From the NCBI RefSeq assembly GCF_024793945.1, contig NZ_JANUSD010000014.1, forward strand, positions 62,001 through 126,000: a stretch of 64,000 bases of DNA. Reading direction: 5' to 3'. This DNA comes from Emticicia fluvialis (lineage in GTDB: Bacteria; Bacteroidota; Bacteroidia; Cytophagales; Spirosomataceae). Below are positions 1-9,099 of the stretch, piece after piece. Numbering within the stretch: position 1 is the first letter of the stretch; each line of letters begins with the position of its first letter. A model generated the notes under the pieces. The model saw only the letters and a program-made list of their open reading frames with translations, was not told the DNA's origin and ran no database searches. The position numbers and the translations under genes were made by a program.

Positions 1-49
1 CGAAATTTACCCTTTTCTGAAGATAGAGGTGTATCATAGAGGAAATGAA

Positions 50-292
50 ATGAGCACTGACGCCTTCCATACTCTGAACGATATCTCAAGCCTGAAGAAT
101 CCTTCGGTGTTTATTATATCACCGAATATGACAATTGAGCAGATTGAAGAGTATTTCTGGGAAAAACTAGGGTTACAGATTAGTGTTTTCAGGAAAGTGG
201 GAAACTCCTGGATACATACCGCATTTACTAACAAATGGACACTTGAACGCCAGAATGATATTGGACGCAATATCTACAGTTCTATTGTGTAG
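50..292 (+). CDS. Small hypothetical protein (80 aa)
   Basis: I do not recognise a named family. The product is about 80 residues, has no signal peptide or membrane segment, and looks like a compact soluble alpha/beta protein. The segment with the pattern IEQIEEYFWEKLGLQISVFRK suggests a small helix-strand unit of the kind seen in short uncharacterised Bacteroidetes proteins. I chose the ATG at 50 because AGAGG lies about seven bases upstream. A GTG at 29 in the same frame would add seven residues and has no better ribosome site. It stands alone, and a strong intrinsic terminator follows at 422-450. No function can be given. Confidence 0.6.
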   Translation: MSTDAFHTLNDISSLKNPSVFIISPNMTIEQIEEYFWEKLGLQISVFRKVGNSWIHTAFTNKWTLERQNDIGRNIYSSIV

Positions 293-421
293 GTAAACAC
301 TTTTACCTGCCAATAGAACTGCCAGCAATGGTATTTTATACATGTGCAATTGTTTATGTACTGCCTTAAAGATTTATCTGCCACTATTTTACTTTTCTCT
401 TTAAAGTAATAAAGAATTTAC

Positions 422-450
422 CCGAAAAGTGTGATTTTTCGGTTTTTTTT
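422..450 (+). terminator. Rho-independent terminator
   Basis: A 7-bp stem CCGAAAA/TTTTCGG with a 7-base loop is followed by eight T residues. It probably ends the transcript of the small gene at 50-292 and also separates it from the convergent TPR gene that ends at 520. Confidence 0.65.
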
Positions 451-519
451 CTTTTAAATTTCCGTTGCTGCGTAGTTTTTAATACGATTAACAGAATCAA
501 TAAGTTTTAGGTGTTTATT

Positions 520-1638
520 CTATCTGGCTTTCAGATACTCCAGCCTTTTGGTGGCATCAGACCTGTACTGCTTTACGGTGTCTGACGACAACAGGTATTT
601 ATTATAGAACTCAACAGCGTGGTTTTTGTCGTTTTTCCAGTCGTAAGTTCGGGCCATTAAAAAAAGCAGGTAGGGGCGGTCATCGAACAGATAAGCGTTA
701 TTATAGGCATCAATGGCTTCACTATAGTTTTTCTCTTTCTCGTTTATATAGCCCAGGGTATAATAATAATCGGCTATGTTTTCTGATACACCCATGGCAA
801 TGGCTTTTTCGAAATGTATTTTGGCTTTGGCCATATTGTTTTCTTTCATATAGGCAAGCCCCAGAAAATAGTCTATCCCTTCTTCCGGCTCGCCTTTTTG
901 CGTGTATTTTTCTAATACTTCTATGCATTGTCTGGTGCTGTCGGTTCGGTAATAGGCAAAGCCCAGCATGCGTTGATAAGCAAGGCTGGAGTCTCCCAGA
1001 GCCATCAGGGTTCGAATGGCCGGAATCACCTCCTGAAACTTCATCTCTTTATATAGCGCTTTAACTTTCAGCTGATGCAAAGGCAGGTAGGCAGAATCAT
1101 ACTTCAGGTGTCTTTCTACCAGATTAAGACAATTTTTGGTCATGTTTCTGCGCATATATACTTTGCCCAGTTCGTTTGCGCAATCAAGGTCGTTCAACGA
1201 AATGGCTTTGCGAAGTAAAACCATGGCCAGCGAATCGTTCCCTAGTTTAGTGTAAACCACCCCCAGTAGTTTGAGGTACGTAGCATTGGTTGAATCTACC
1301 TTTAACAGCTTAGTGTAATAGGTTTTTGCTTTCTTGTAATTGCCAGTGCTTTCGGCATTATTAGCAATCTGAAATAAGGCTGTACGATTGCTGGAATCGG
1401 CAACCAGCACTTTTCCGTAGAAGGTATCGCTTTGTTTGTAATCGCCGGTTTTTGCATAGCAAAAGCCTTTTTCAAGCAGGCAGGGTTGGGTATTACAGCC
1501 AGCCAGCATCTGAATGGCCTCGCCGAAACGGTAATCATTCATAAGTGCTTTGGCTTTGCTGAGTGTATTGTCGGCAGTGGTTTGGGCCAAAGTTTGGCCG
1601 TAAAAAAGAATAACAAAAAGATAAATGAAGTTTTTCAT
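520..1638 (-). CDS. Exported tetratricopeptide-repeat protein
   Basis: This is a 372-residue protein with an N-terminal signal peptide ending near LAQ (residues 1-19), so it should be periplasmic or cell-surface associated. The rest is a series of TPR-like helical hairpins. Typical spacing is visible in segments such as ALFQIANNAESTGNYKKAKTYYTKLLKVD, AYYRTDSTRQCIEVLEKY and YYTLGYINEKEKNYSEAIDAYNNA. TPR arrays bind other proteins, so a scaffolding or assembly role is the usual family expectation, but no partner can be inferred here. The gene reads in the same direction as the TlpA-like gene upstream of it (about 42 bp gap), so the two may share a transcript. Confidence 0.85.
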   Translation of the reverse strand: MKNFIYLFVILFYGQTLAQTTADNTLSKAKALMNDYRFGEAIQMLAGCNTQPCLLEKGFCYAKTGDYKQSDTFYGKVLVADSSNRTALFQIANNAESTGNYKKAKTYYTKLLKVDSTNATYLKLLGVVYTKLGNDSLAMVLLRKAISLNDLDCANELGKVYMRRNMTKNCLNLVERHLKYDSAYLPLHQLKVKALYKEMKFQEVIPAIRTLMALGDSSLAYQRMLGFAYYRTDSTRQCIEVLEKYTQKGEPEEGIDYFLGLAYMKENNMAKAKIHFEKAIAMGVSENIADYYYTLGYINEKEKNYSEAIDAYNNAYLFDDRPYLLFLMARTYDWKNDKNHAVEFYNKYLLSSDTVKQYRSDATKRLEYLKAR

Positions 1639-1680
1639 GATTGCTTTAAAATTATGAGTGAATAGATTTCAGGCAAAAAA

Positions 1681-3090
1681 TTAATTGTTCAGGAGCTTAT
1701 CAAACATCCGCTTCACTTCAGGGTCAGATGGCCTTGGGGCATTGTCAGATATTATCTGTGCATGGGCATCAATGAGAAGATATCGGGGAATAGAGCTGAT
1801 ATTGAATCTTTTGGCAATTGCCGAAGCATTGCCGCTTGGCAATAGATAAGATTCGCCTGGGGCAATGCCCAATTGTTGCATAGCGTTGCTCCAGGCGTTA
1901 GGGTCTTCATCGGTTGAGATATAAACAAAACCAATGTCTTTCTGCGCATATTCTGCTTTCAGTTTATGCGAGGCCGGCATTTCTGCCCGGCATGGCCCAC
2001 ACCAGCTGGCCCAGAAATCTACATAGTAAAAGCGCTTACCCGATTTTTTGAAAATGTCGTTCAATTCGCCCGCTTCATACTTACCGTTTAGCAAGGGCAG
2101 GTTGTTTCCTATTTGTTGAGTGGTTTTATAAAAAGGCAGGAGGTTATCAGTTGCAAAAGAACGAATGAATGGATTTTGGGCAATTGATGCCAGTTTTTCT
2201 GCAATACGAAGATTAATAGATTTATCGGTGTTCTGTTTATTAAGGTTGATGATGTCTAGCAGAACAGCCTCAAGCGTAGGACCTGATAAGGTGTTCAGGG
2301 CAATTTCTGCCATTTTCTTATAATCAGTTCCGGTTTTTTCAAGGTCTTGGCCAGACTTAAGCAATACGTAACTCAGCACAGCGGCCCGATAGCTGGATTC
2401 ATAGAAGAACTGGTCGCTGCTAATGAAGTTATTCTCGAACGCGGCTGTTATTTCCTTGTTTTGCGGTAATCGCTTTTGTTCGTATGGCGAAAAGTAAGGT
2501 GCAGCAAGGGTAACGAGGTAATCGTTCAGAAAAAGGGCTTTCAGGTATTGGTAATAGGTGTCTCGTATTGGTTTTCGGCTTCTGTATTCATTTAAAAAAG
2601 CTATTCTTTTGTTGTAATTGGCTTCAAGCTGTTTGTATCTGGCTATTCCTGAAATTTTGACAGGTATTTGCATAACGGCGAATCCCTCAAACTGGCCACA
2701 TATTTTTTCGAACTCGTTGAAAAAATCAAGTTCGTTGTTTCTGGTGCTGTCAGAAAGACTTCTGATGTAAGTTACATTGTCTTTGTTTTTAGATAGATAG
2801 AGTTTTTCGCCGGGGTATATTACAAAAGATAGCTGACGCCCGAACCGGTACTTTTTGTCGGTGTCGTTTGATATCAATCTAATTGGGTAAGGTTCTTTAA
2901 TTACCAGGGTTTCGGTTTTATTTTCATTGAGTTCTAAAACCTTATAGCCACCAAAATTGCCGTTGTATTGCACAAAAATGGGCGTATGTGCTTTCTTTTT
3001 GTCGACTATTATAATGGTTGAGTCTTGTTTGGCGTAAACAGTTGCGCATAAACCCATAAAAAATGAAAGAAACCGGAAGTGAGTTTTCAT
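1681..3090 (-). CDS. TlpA-family thiol:disulfide oxidoreductase (exported)
   Basis: The 469-residue product starts with a signal peptide (residues 1-20, ending VYA). It has a long N-terminal region without a clear catalytic motif, typical of the Bacteroidetes AhpC/TSA-TlpA proteins, and a C-terminal thioredoxin-fold domain. The redox centre is WCGPC, with cysteines at about residues 364 and 367, preceded by YYVDFWAS. A cis-proline motif (ISSIPRYLLID) occurs near residue 445. The enzyme should act in the periplasm on protein disulfides; in this family the reducing type is commonest. The specific client is unknown. It is first in a probable two-gene unit with the TPR protein and has a long non-coding region upstream. 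Confidence 0.88.
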   Translation of the reverse strand: MKTHFRFLSFFMGLCATVYAKQDSTIIIVDKKKAHTPIFVQYNGNFGGYKVLELNENKTETLVIKEPYPIRLISNDTDKKYRFGRQLSFVIYPGEKLYLSKNKDNVTYIRSLSDSTRNNELDFFNEFEKICGQFEGFAVMQIPVKISGIARYKQLEANYNKRIAFLNEYRSRKPIRDTYYQYLKALFLNDYLVTLAAPYFSPYEQKRLPQNKEITAAFENNFISSDQFFYESSYRAAVLSYVLLKSGQDLEKTGTDYKKMAEIALNTLSGPTLEAVLLDIINLNKQNTDKSINLRIAEKLASIAQNPFIRSFATDNLLPFYKTTQQIGNNLPLLNGKYEAGELNDIFKKSGKRFYYVDFWASWCGPCRAEMPASHKLKAEYAQKDIGFVYISTDEDPNAWSNAMQQLGIAPGESYLLPSGNASAIAKRFNISSIPRYLLIDAHAQIISDNAPRPSDPEVKRMFDKLLNN

Positions 3091-3558
3091 AAAAGTTAGT
3101 TTTGAACATTGTTAGTTTATGGAATGGTATAGTAAGTTGAACTAACCTACTCTGCCGAATAGGCGTACAATAGCCTGAAGACTAATAAGGCATTAAAATA
3201 GATAAGTATAAAAGTGCCAACAGGCCGCTCCGTCAATTTTTACTTTGGCTAAGCCATCATAAAATGTTTGTGCTGTAAAAATGCAGGCAGGCAAAGGCTG
3301 CGACCAAAGCCGGTAAAGCAGCCAGAAAAAAGTTTAAGGTTTTTCATGTGTTGAATGGTTTAAAAACCAGTAATAAGTTTAATTGAACATTAGTACTACA
3401 AAAATAATGTTTTCTACCGTTTAGCAAAATTTCTGGATTCAGATTTTGAATCGGCTTCTAAAAAAAATGATATCTATCAGTTTTTTTATTGGCGTTTGGT
3501 CATAATTGTGGTTTGGAACGATACCTAATTTTGGGCTTTAAAATAACCACAATTCTTA
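3091..3558. other. Intergenic region between divergent TlpA-like and desaturase genes
   Basis: This 468-bp AT-rich gap must contain the promoters for both divergent genes. I see no RNA gene or strong terminator. A 32-codon minus-strand reading frame at 3249-3347 begins with residues resembling a signal peptide (MKNLKLFSG), but it is too short to be called a gene. A plus-strand frame at 3489-3728 only overlaps the desaturase out of frame. Confidence 0.5.
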
Positions 3559-4305
3559 ATGGCAATCTTAATTTTTTTCCTGGCCCACTGGTACCTATCA
3601 TTGTTTTCACAAACTTTCTTTTTACACCGCTATGCTGCCCACCAGATGTTTACGATGACGAAGGGTTGGGAGAGGTTTTTCTACGTGGTTACGTATGTAA
3701 CACAGGGGTCGTCGTTTCTCAGCCCTAAAGCTTACGGTATTATGCACCGCCTGCACCATGCTTATGCCGACACCGAGCAAGACCCGCATTCGCCGAGCTA
3801 CTCAGATAACTTGTTTCACATGATGTGGAAAACCAAAAATTACTATAACGATATTCTGAACGACAAAGCCAACATTGAGCCCAAGTTTAAGAAAGGTGTA
3901 CCTAACTGGATGTTTATGGAGCGCCTGGGTGACGCCTGGGTGTCGAGAATAGGCTGGGGGGTATTGTATACCTTGTTTTATATGTATTTTGCAACCAGTG
4001 CCTGGGAGTATCTGTTGTTGCCGATCCATTACCTGATGGGCCCGGTGCACGGGGTTATTATTAACTGGTTTGCACATAAATATGGCTACACCAACTTTAA
4101 GGTGAACGACACCGCAAGAAATCTGTTGCCCTTTGATTTTCTGATGATGGGCGAATCTTACCACAACAACCATCATAAATTGGGCGGTAGGGCGAACTTC
4201 GGCGTAAAATGGCATGAGTTTGACCCTACGTACCCAATTATTCTGCTGCTGAACAAACTTAAAATTGTGAAGCTGAAACTGAACAACGACCTGAACTATA
4301 TGTAG
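3559..4305 (+). CDS. Membrane-bound acyl-CoA (delta-9 type) fatty acid desaturase
   Basis: The 248-residue integral membrane protein carries the three histidine boxes of the di-iron desaturase/hydroxylase family: HRYAAH (residues 23-28), HRLHHAYAD (from about 63, continuing to DPHSP), and YHNNHH near 200. These ligate the di-iron centre that uses O2 and reduced cytochrome b5 or ferredoxin to put a cis double bond into fatty acyl chains. The short length and early first box are normal for bacterial members. The start at 3559 places box one soon after the first membrane helix. It lies only 19 bp before ccoI, so the two are probably cotranscribed and link an O2-consuming membrane-lipid enzyme to the cbb3 block. 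Confidence 0.9.
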   Translation: MAILIFFLAHWYLSLFSQTFFLHRYAAHQMFTMTKGWERFFYVVTYVTQGSSFLSPKAYGIMHRLHHAYADTEQDPHSPSYSDNLFHMMWKTKNYYNDILNDKANIEPKFKKGVPNWMFMERLGDAWVSRIGWGVLYTLFYMYFATSAWEYLLLPIHYLMGPVHGVIINWFAHKYGYTNFKVNDTARNLLPFDFLMMGESYHNNHHKLGGRANFGVKWHEFDPTYPIILLLNKLKIVKLKLNNDLNYM

Positions 4306-4324
4306 TCTGATAAACGATACAGCT

Positions 4325-6730
4325 ATGACACTGAACGAAACAAAAACAACGTGCTACCATTGTGGTGAAGATTGTGCCGACAGCCCGATTGTGTTGGAAG
4401 ACAAACACTTTTGTTGTCATGGCTGTAAAACAGTTTATGAGATACTGCAAGACAATAATCTTTGTTCTTATTATGACCTTAACCAGCATGCCGGGGTTAG
4501 CCTGAAAGCGGCTAACTTTAAGGGCAGGTTTGATTATCTGGCCGACGACAAAATTCAGGCGCAATTGCTTGATTTCAGCAGCGAGACCATTCATAAGGTT
4601 ACACTTTTTGTTCCGGCCATTCATTGCAGTTCTTGCGTATGGTTGTTAGAAAACTTCAACAAAATTCAGGACGGGGTATTTACAGCCCGGCTCAATTTTC
4701 TGAAAAAGGAGCTGTCGCTTAGCTATGACCCAGCCAAAGTAAGCCTGAAAACCATAGTGGAACTACTGGCAACACTGGGGTATGAGCCACTGATAAACCT
4801 GCAAAGCGCTGAGCATCAGCCCGGGCAAAACCGTGTGCAACGCCGCCTGATTATGCAGATAGGGGTGGTGGGCTTTTGCATGGGTAATATCATGCTGTTG
4901 AGTTTTCCGGAGTATTTCCGGCTTGATTTAAACAACCTGGTGGATGCCACGTATCAGAGGTTTTTTCTGTATCTCAACTTTCTGTTATCGTTGCCGGTGT
5001 TTTTCTTTGGGGCTTCAGATTACCTGAAAGGTGCCATTGTGTCTATCAAAGAGAATATCCGGAACAAAACCCATGTGTTAAGCGTAGATATTCCTATTGC
5101 GCTGGGTATTACCGCCTTGTTTGTACGCAGTAGTTTCGAGACCTTCGTTAACCATTCAGCAGGGTATTGGGATAGCCTCGCCGGGCTGGTTTTTTTCCTG
5201 CTTACCGGCAAATGGGTTCAACAGGTAACTTATAACTACCTGTCTTTTGAACGAAACTACAAATCGTATTTCCCGCTGGCGGTTAAAGTAAACGGAGGTT
5301 ATAAAAACGTAACTGAGGTTCAGAAAGGCGATGTACTGGAGATTCACCATCAGGAGCTGATTCCGGCCGATACGCTGTTGCTGTCGGGGCGAGCCTACGT
5401 TGATTATAGTTTTGTAACGGGGGAATCGGAACCGATAAAAAAAGAGAAAGGCGAATTGATATATGCAGGTGGCCGACTGATTGGCGAAAAGGTAACACTG
5501 GCCGTGCAAAAGAAGGTGTCGCAAAGCTACCTGACCGAATTATGGAACAACGAGGCCTTTAAAAAAGAAAAAAAGACACCTGCTACAGATCTGGCCAATG
5601 CCTTTAGTAAATATTTTACCTATACCACTTTACTGATTGCGCTTGTAACAGGCATTTACTGGTATAATGTACAGCCCGATATTGTTTGGAAAAGCGTAAC
5701 CGCTGTGCTGATGGTGGCCTGCCCATGTGCCCTGACACTATCAATGCCATTTACCATGAACACCACCATGGGTATTTTTGGGCGCAATAAGTTTTTTGTT
5801 AAAAATCAGAATGTAATTCAACTGCTTACAGAGATTAATGAGGTGGTGTTTGACAAAACCGGAACCCTTACCGAAAACAAAAACGGGCAGCTGCACTTTG
5901 AAGACGGCCAACTTACCGAAGAAGAAAAAGGGTGGGTTAGCCAGCTAACGGCACAGTCGGTGCACCCGCTGAGCAAAATGATAAGCCGCCACCTGGGTGC
6001 AGGAAGCAGCGAAATCAGCTATTTTAATGAAATAAAAGGCATGGGTATTGAAGGGGCAGTAGCCGGTAATTTTATAAGGCTGGGTAATGCAGAGTTTTTA
6101 GGTTTGCATACCCATACCCTGCGCACCGGGCAGGTAAATGTAGAGATTAATAAGGAGTACCGGGGGTATTTTACCATCAAAGCCAATTATAGAAAAAACT
6201 GGCGCGAAGTGTTGACCCGGTTGAAATCTGGCTTTAAGCTCGCTTTATTATCGGGCGATAACGATGAAGAGAAAGAAAGCCTGAGCCCTTATTTTGATAA
6301 AAACCGCTTGCTGTTTAATCAGAAACCACAGGATAAACTTGATTTTATAAGAATAGAGCAGGAGACTGGCCGCCACGTGCTAATGATTGGCGACGGCCTG
6401 AACGACGCCGGAGCCTTGCGCCAAAGTAATGTGGGCATTGCCATGAGCGAAGACGTTCAGGCGTTTTCGCCGGCTTGTGATGCCATTCTGGATGCCACAA
6501 AGTTTGACAGGCTGACCGACTTTCTCCGTTTTAGTAAAACGGCGCTTAATATTGTAAAAGCCAGCTTTGTGTTGTCGCTGGTCTATAATTTTATAGGTAT
6601 TGGCTGGGCGGTTTCGGGGCAATTATCACCAGTAATGGCGGCAATATTTATGCCCTTAAGCTCGCTTTCTGTAGTATTGTTTGCCGTAGGCATGACCTAC
6701 CTCTTTGCACGCATCAAAAAACTGATTTAA
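4325..6730 (+). CDS. ccoI: Copper-transporting P1B-type ATPase CcoI/FixI
   Basis: The 801-residue product is a heavy-metal P-type ATPase of the CcoI type, which supplies copper to cbb3 oxidase during assembly. The N-terminus has the extra cysteine cluster typical of this subgroup (CYHCGEDC, near residues 11-18, then FCCHGC), followed by a ferredoxin-like metal domain with CSSC at 101-104. The transmembrane CPC ion site is at 466-468, the phosphorylation loop DKTGT starts at D510, and the hinge GDGLND is at 689-694. An intramembrane cluster of helices flanks the actuator (TGES) domain. It is directly followed by ccoS, one base after its stop codon, so the two are transcribed together. Confidence 0.95.
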   Translation: MTLNETKTTCYHCGEDCADSPIVLEDKHFCCHGCKTVYEILQDNNLCSYYDLNQHAGVSLKAANFKGRFDYLADDKIQAQLLDFSSETIHKVTLFVPAIHCSSCVWLLENFNKIQDGVFTARLNFLKKELSLSYDPAKVSLKTIVELLATLGYEPLINLQSAEHQPGQNRVQRRLIMQIGVVGFCMGNIMLLSFPEYFRLDLNNLVDATYQRFFLYLNFLLSLPVFFFGASDYLKGAIVSIKENIRNKTHVLSVDIPIALGITALFVRSSFETFVNHSAGYWDSLAGLVFFLLTGKWVQQVTYNYLSFERNYKSYFPLAVKVNGGYKNVTEVQKGDVLEIHHQELIPADTLLLSGRAYVDYSFVTGESEPIKKEKGELIYAGGRLIGEKVTLAVQKKVSQSYLTELWNNEAFKKEKKTPATDLANAFSKYFTYTTLLIALVTGIYWYNVQPDIVWKSVTAVLMVACPCALTLSMPFTMNTTMGIFGRNKFFVKNQNVIQLLTEINEVVFDKTGTLTENKNGQLHFEDGQLTEEEKGWVSQLTAQSVHPLSKMISRHLGAGSSEISYFNEIKGMGIEGAVAGNFIRLGNAEFLGLHTHTLRTGQVNVEINKEYRGYFTIKANYRKNWREVLTRLKSGFKLALLSGDNDEEKESLSPYFDKNRLLFNQKPQDKLDFIRIEQETGRHVLMIGDGLNDAGALRQSNVGIAMSEDVQAFSPACDAILDATKFDRLTDFLRFSKTALNIVKASFVLSLVYNFIGIGWAVSGQLSPVMAAIFMPLSSLSVVLFAVGMTYLFARIKKLI

Positions 6731-6731
6731 A

Positions 6732-6896
6732 ATGGCTGTTATTATATTTCTGGTTGTGGCGGCCCTGCTGGTAGCGGGCGGCTTCTTGTTCTCGTTTATC
6801 TGGGCTACTAACGATGGCCAGTTTGACGACACCTATACGCCCTCGGTAAGGATTTTGTTTGATGAAGAAAAACCTGCCGAAAATCATAAAGTTTGA
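6732..6896 (+). CDS. ccoS: Cbb3-type cytochrome oxidase assembly protein CcoS
   Basis: This is a 54-residue single-pass membrane protein beginning one base after the ccoI stop. The N-terminus is hydrophobic (residues 3-24, VIIFLVVAALLVAGG), followed by WATNDGQFDD, which matches the W-x-x-x-x-G-Q-(F/Y)-D-D signature of CcoS. CcoS is needed for incorporation of haem and copper cofactors into CcoN. Position and motif make the assignment secure despite the small size. Confidence 0.93.
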   Translation: MAVIIFLVVAALLVAGGFLFSFIWATNDGQFDDTYTPSVRILFDEEKPAENHKV

Positions 6897-6959
6897 TGAG
6901 GCACAATAGATTTTGGTTGGCAGCGCTTACCTAGTTTTGCTTATCAATTTAACCTGTCT

Positions 6960-7808
6960 ATGAAAACAAAAGTACATAGAAACCTGATTGCGTACGTTCG
7001 TAAATCTATTGTGTTTGTCCTTGAGTCCGGGGCGTTAGCCGGTGTTATATTGTTGGTGATTCTATTCTTTGTTGCCCGTAATTGTGAGGCGCAGGTTGAT
7101 TTTGCGGGGATTCCGGAAACAGAGAAATTCATAAACAATAAAGCACAGATAACCGTGAAAAACGTAAAGTACGTGCAACGGGAAGATGACATTGACTGCA
7201 CCTGGAAAACGTCTCACGCAGTGCTGGACGGAATGCTTGACATCCGCACGCAGGATTTCCTGAACGATTGGTTGTCTGGTATGACAGCCTTCGGAAATTG
7301 TGAAGGAGACAAAGAATGCTATGATTTTGAGCTGTATCATTATTTCTATAAATCAACCCGGGTGAGCTACCTGAAGAACGATTTTCTGGGTTTTTATCTG
7401 CATGAGGGTAACTGCAAAACTGAAAGAAGTTATTGTCTTGAAAATCAGGACTGGGAGATATATGACCTGAGAGGCAAGCGTTTTTTGCAGGAAAGCGATA
7501 TCATTAATCAGGATGAAAAATCGCAGAAGATATTTTATAGCCTGATTGAAAACCGGGTAAAAAAACTAAAGCAGAATCTGGTGAGCGACTGGAAAGCCTA
7601 TACCAGACAGATAGGTCTTGATAAAAATATGCTGGTGGTGTATCTGAACAACGATATGATGAATAACACCAGAGGTGTGCTACTGAAATTCAGAATAGAA
7701 GAAATTGAAAAAGTATTAGTGCCTTGCTTTGCAAACCGCCTCAATAACCGCGGATGCGAAAAAATAACAGAAGCCCCGGGCATTACGCAACAATTTATAA
7801 AAAATTAA
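6960..7808 (+). CDS. Hypothetical membrane-anchored exported protein (282 aa)
   Basis: I do not recognise this protein with confidence. It has an N-terminal hydrophobic segment (about residues 22-40) preceded by basic residues, followed by EAQVDF, so it is exported and either anchored or cleaved. The exported part has several cysteines (in DCTWK, NCEGDKEC, NCKTERSYC, CFANR, GCEK), which suggests disulfide bonds. The stretch YDLRGKRFLQESDII resembles the core of RsiV-like DUF3298 domains, but this is a weak visual similarity. It sits 63 bp after ccoS inside the cbb3 block on the same strand, yet two hairpins follow it, so it may end the desaturase-ccoI-ccoS transcript. A link to oxidase function is only positional. 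Confidence 0.7.
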   Translation: MKTKVHRNLIAYVRKSIVFVLESGALAGVILLVILFFVARNCEAQVDFAGIPETEKFINNKAQITVKNVKYVQREDDIDCTWKTSHAVLDGMLDIRTQDFLNDWLSGMTAFGNCEGDKECYDFELYHYFYKSTRVSYLKNDFLGFYLHEGNCKTERSYCLENQDWEIYDLRGKRFLQESDIINQDEKSQKIFYSLIENRVKKLKQNLVSDWKAYTRQIGLDKNMLVVYLNNDMMNNTRGVLLKFRIEEIEKVLVPCFANRLNNRGCEKITEAPGITQQFIKN

Positions 7809-7882
7809 AAAACTGTCAGTTTTGTTAAGGTTTAAGGCAGTTTTTTAATTTGCTAGGGTAAAGTATTTAGGTTCAAATGCTG

Positions 7883-7913
7883 AAAAAAGACAGGTTTTGC
7901 CTGTCTTTTTTTT
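7883..7913 (+). terminator. Rho-independent terminator
   Basis: The stem GACAGG/CCTGTC (7889-7894 with 7900-7905) has a 5-base loop, an A-tract on its 5' side and eight T residues after it, so it may work in both directions. A weaker inverted repeat (AAAAAACTG/CAGTTTTTT, 7807-7846) lies just upstream. Together they close the ccoI-side transcription unit before the stress-protein gene. Confidence 0.75.
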
Positions 7914-8005
7914 CTGACATCAATCATGTTTGTACCTATATACGCTCATAAAAAAATGATGATGGCTGATATAGCTTTGTTTCGTTAAAATAAATTTCAA
8001 CCATC

Positions 8006-8869
8006 ATGAAAAAAGTACTTCTTCCGACCGATTTCTCGAAAGCTTCAGAAAAGGCCATACGATACGCCATTCAATTGTTTGGCGATACCCCCTGCGAGTT
8101 TACGCTGATGCATGCTTACGATACTTTTCCGACAGGAGGGTCTCCTGAAATTGCGTATTCAATGATAGAAGAGTTGTTCTCCCGTGCCAAAGAAGAAATC
8201 CTGGAGCATCTGGAAGAAGTAAAACAATGGGATACCCGCAAGATACATACATTTAAAACAGATTTGATGCCAACATCGCCGGGTAGTGCCATTCAGGTGC
8301 TTAACCAGAAAAATCAGTATGATTTTGTAGTGGTAGGCGCTACAGGCAAGGGTAATGACATTCTATTTGGCAGTACTGCTACCGATGTGGTAAGAAACGT
8401 AATGACCAATTCTATTGTAGTACCCGTTAAATCTGAAATAAGACCAGTAAGAAATGTGGTGCTTGCGGTTGACTACAAACCGGTTCAGTCTTTTCATGAG
8501 CTGGATGAACTGAAAGCGTTGCTGATTAACAATAACGCTACGCTTACTTTATTGAATGTATTGAAAGAAAACCAGGTTCCGACAGATATAAACAGCCTTA
8601 CCAGATACGAATACCATGATTATTTTAAAGGCGTGAATCTGGTGGATTATCAGATAATAGGTGATACGGCTGAGGAAGGAATAATTGAGTATCTGAATAA
8701 CCACGAGGCAGATATGCTGGTAATGGTTACACGCCGCCATACATTTTTTGATGTGCTGTTTAACCGTTCAGTTACCCGCCGGTTTGCCTATAACCCAACT
8801 ATACCTTTGTTTAGCATTTATGACGAAGCGAACGTTACAGTGCCAGAACATGAAGTAGTTACTTTTTAA
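8006..8869 (+). CDS. Universal stress protein, tandem UspA domains
   Basis: The 287-residue cytoplasmic protein contains two UspA folds. The first (residues 1-139) begins VLLPTDFSKASEKAIRYA and ends with an ATP-site-like GATGKGNDILFGSTATDVVRN followed by SIVVPV. The second (about 150-275) begins NVVLAVDYKP and lacks a clear glycine-rich nucleotide loop, as is common in Bacteroidetes tandem Usps. Such proteins help cells survive stress, often low oxygen or energy limitation, which fits its place between ccoS and ccoNO. A TAGCTTTG element at 7972-7979 matches the Bacteroidetes -7 consensus and could be its promoter; no good -33 partner was found. A strong terminator follows at 8950-8982. Confidence 0.9.
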   Translation: MKKVLLPTDFSKASEKAIRYAIQLFGDTPCEFTLMHAYDTFPTGGSPEIAYSMIEELFSRAKEEILEHLEEVKQWDTRKIHTFKTDLMPTSPGSAIQVLNQKNQYDFVVVGATGKGNDILFGSTATDVVRNVMTNSIVVPVKSEIRPVRNVVLAVDYKPVQSFHELDELKALLINNNATLTLLNVLKENQVPTDINSLTRYEYHDYFKGVNLVDYQIIGDTAEEGIIEYLNNHEADMLVMVTRRHTFFDVLFNRSVTRRFAYNPTIPLFSIYDEANVTVPEHEVVTF

Positions 8870-8949
8870 AATATGGCAGGGTCAGCGCAATCAGTCCGGC
8901 CATTCTGGTAAAATAAAGCCCGGCTTAGCCTTGATATCAGCCAGAAAAG

Positions 8950-8982
8950 GCCCCTTTGTCTGCTAAAGGCAAAGGGGCTTTT
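8950..8982 (+). terminator. Rho-independent terminator after usp
   Basis: A GC-rich 9-bp stem GCCCCTTTG/CAAAGGGGC (8950-8958 with 8970-8978) is followed by four T residues. It ends the stress-protein transcript. Confidence 0.75.
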
Positions 8983-9099
8983 GCTAAAAACCTGCCAGCG
9001 GAGAAGCCCTTTCAAAAAAAGATATTCTATAAATAAAACAGACCATTTTCAGGTCTGAAAATCTACCTGAATCATTCAAATATTTAAACACACCAGACA

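Noticed and set aside
3489..3728. 79-codon plus-strand frame before the desaturase
   Set aside because: Its second half overlaps the desaturase out of frame through histidine box one, and the encoded sequence has no family pattern.
7866..7880. GGTTCAAATGC resembling a tRNA T-loop
   Set aside because: No acceptor stem, anticodon arm or CCA-like end can be folded around it; it is next to a simple terminator hairpin.
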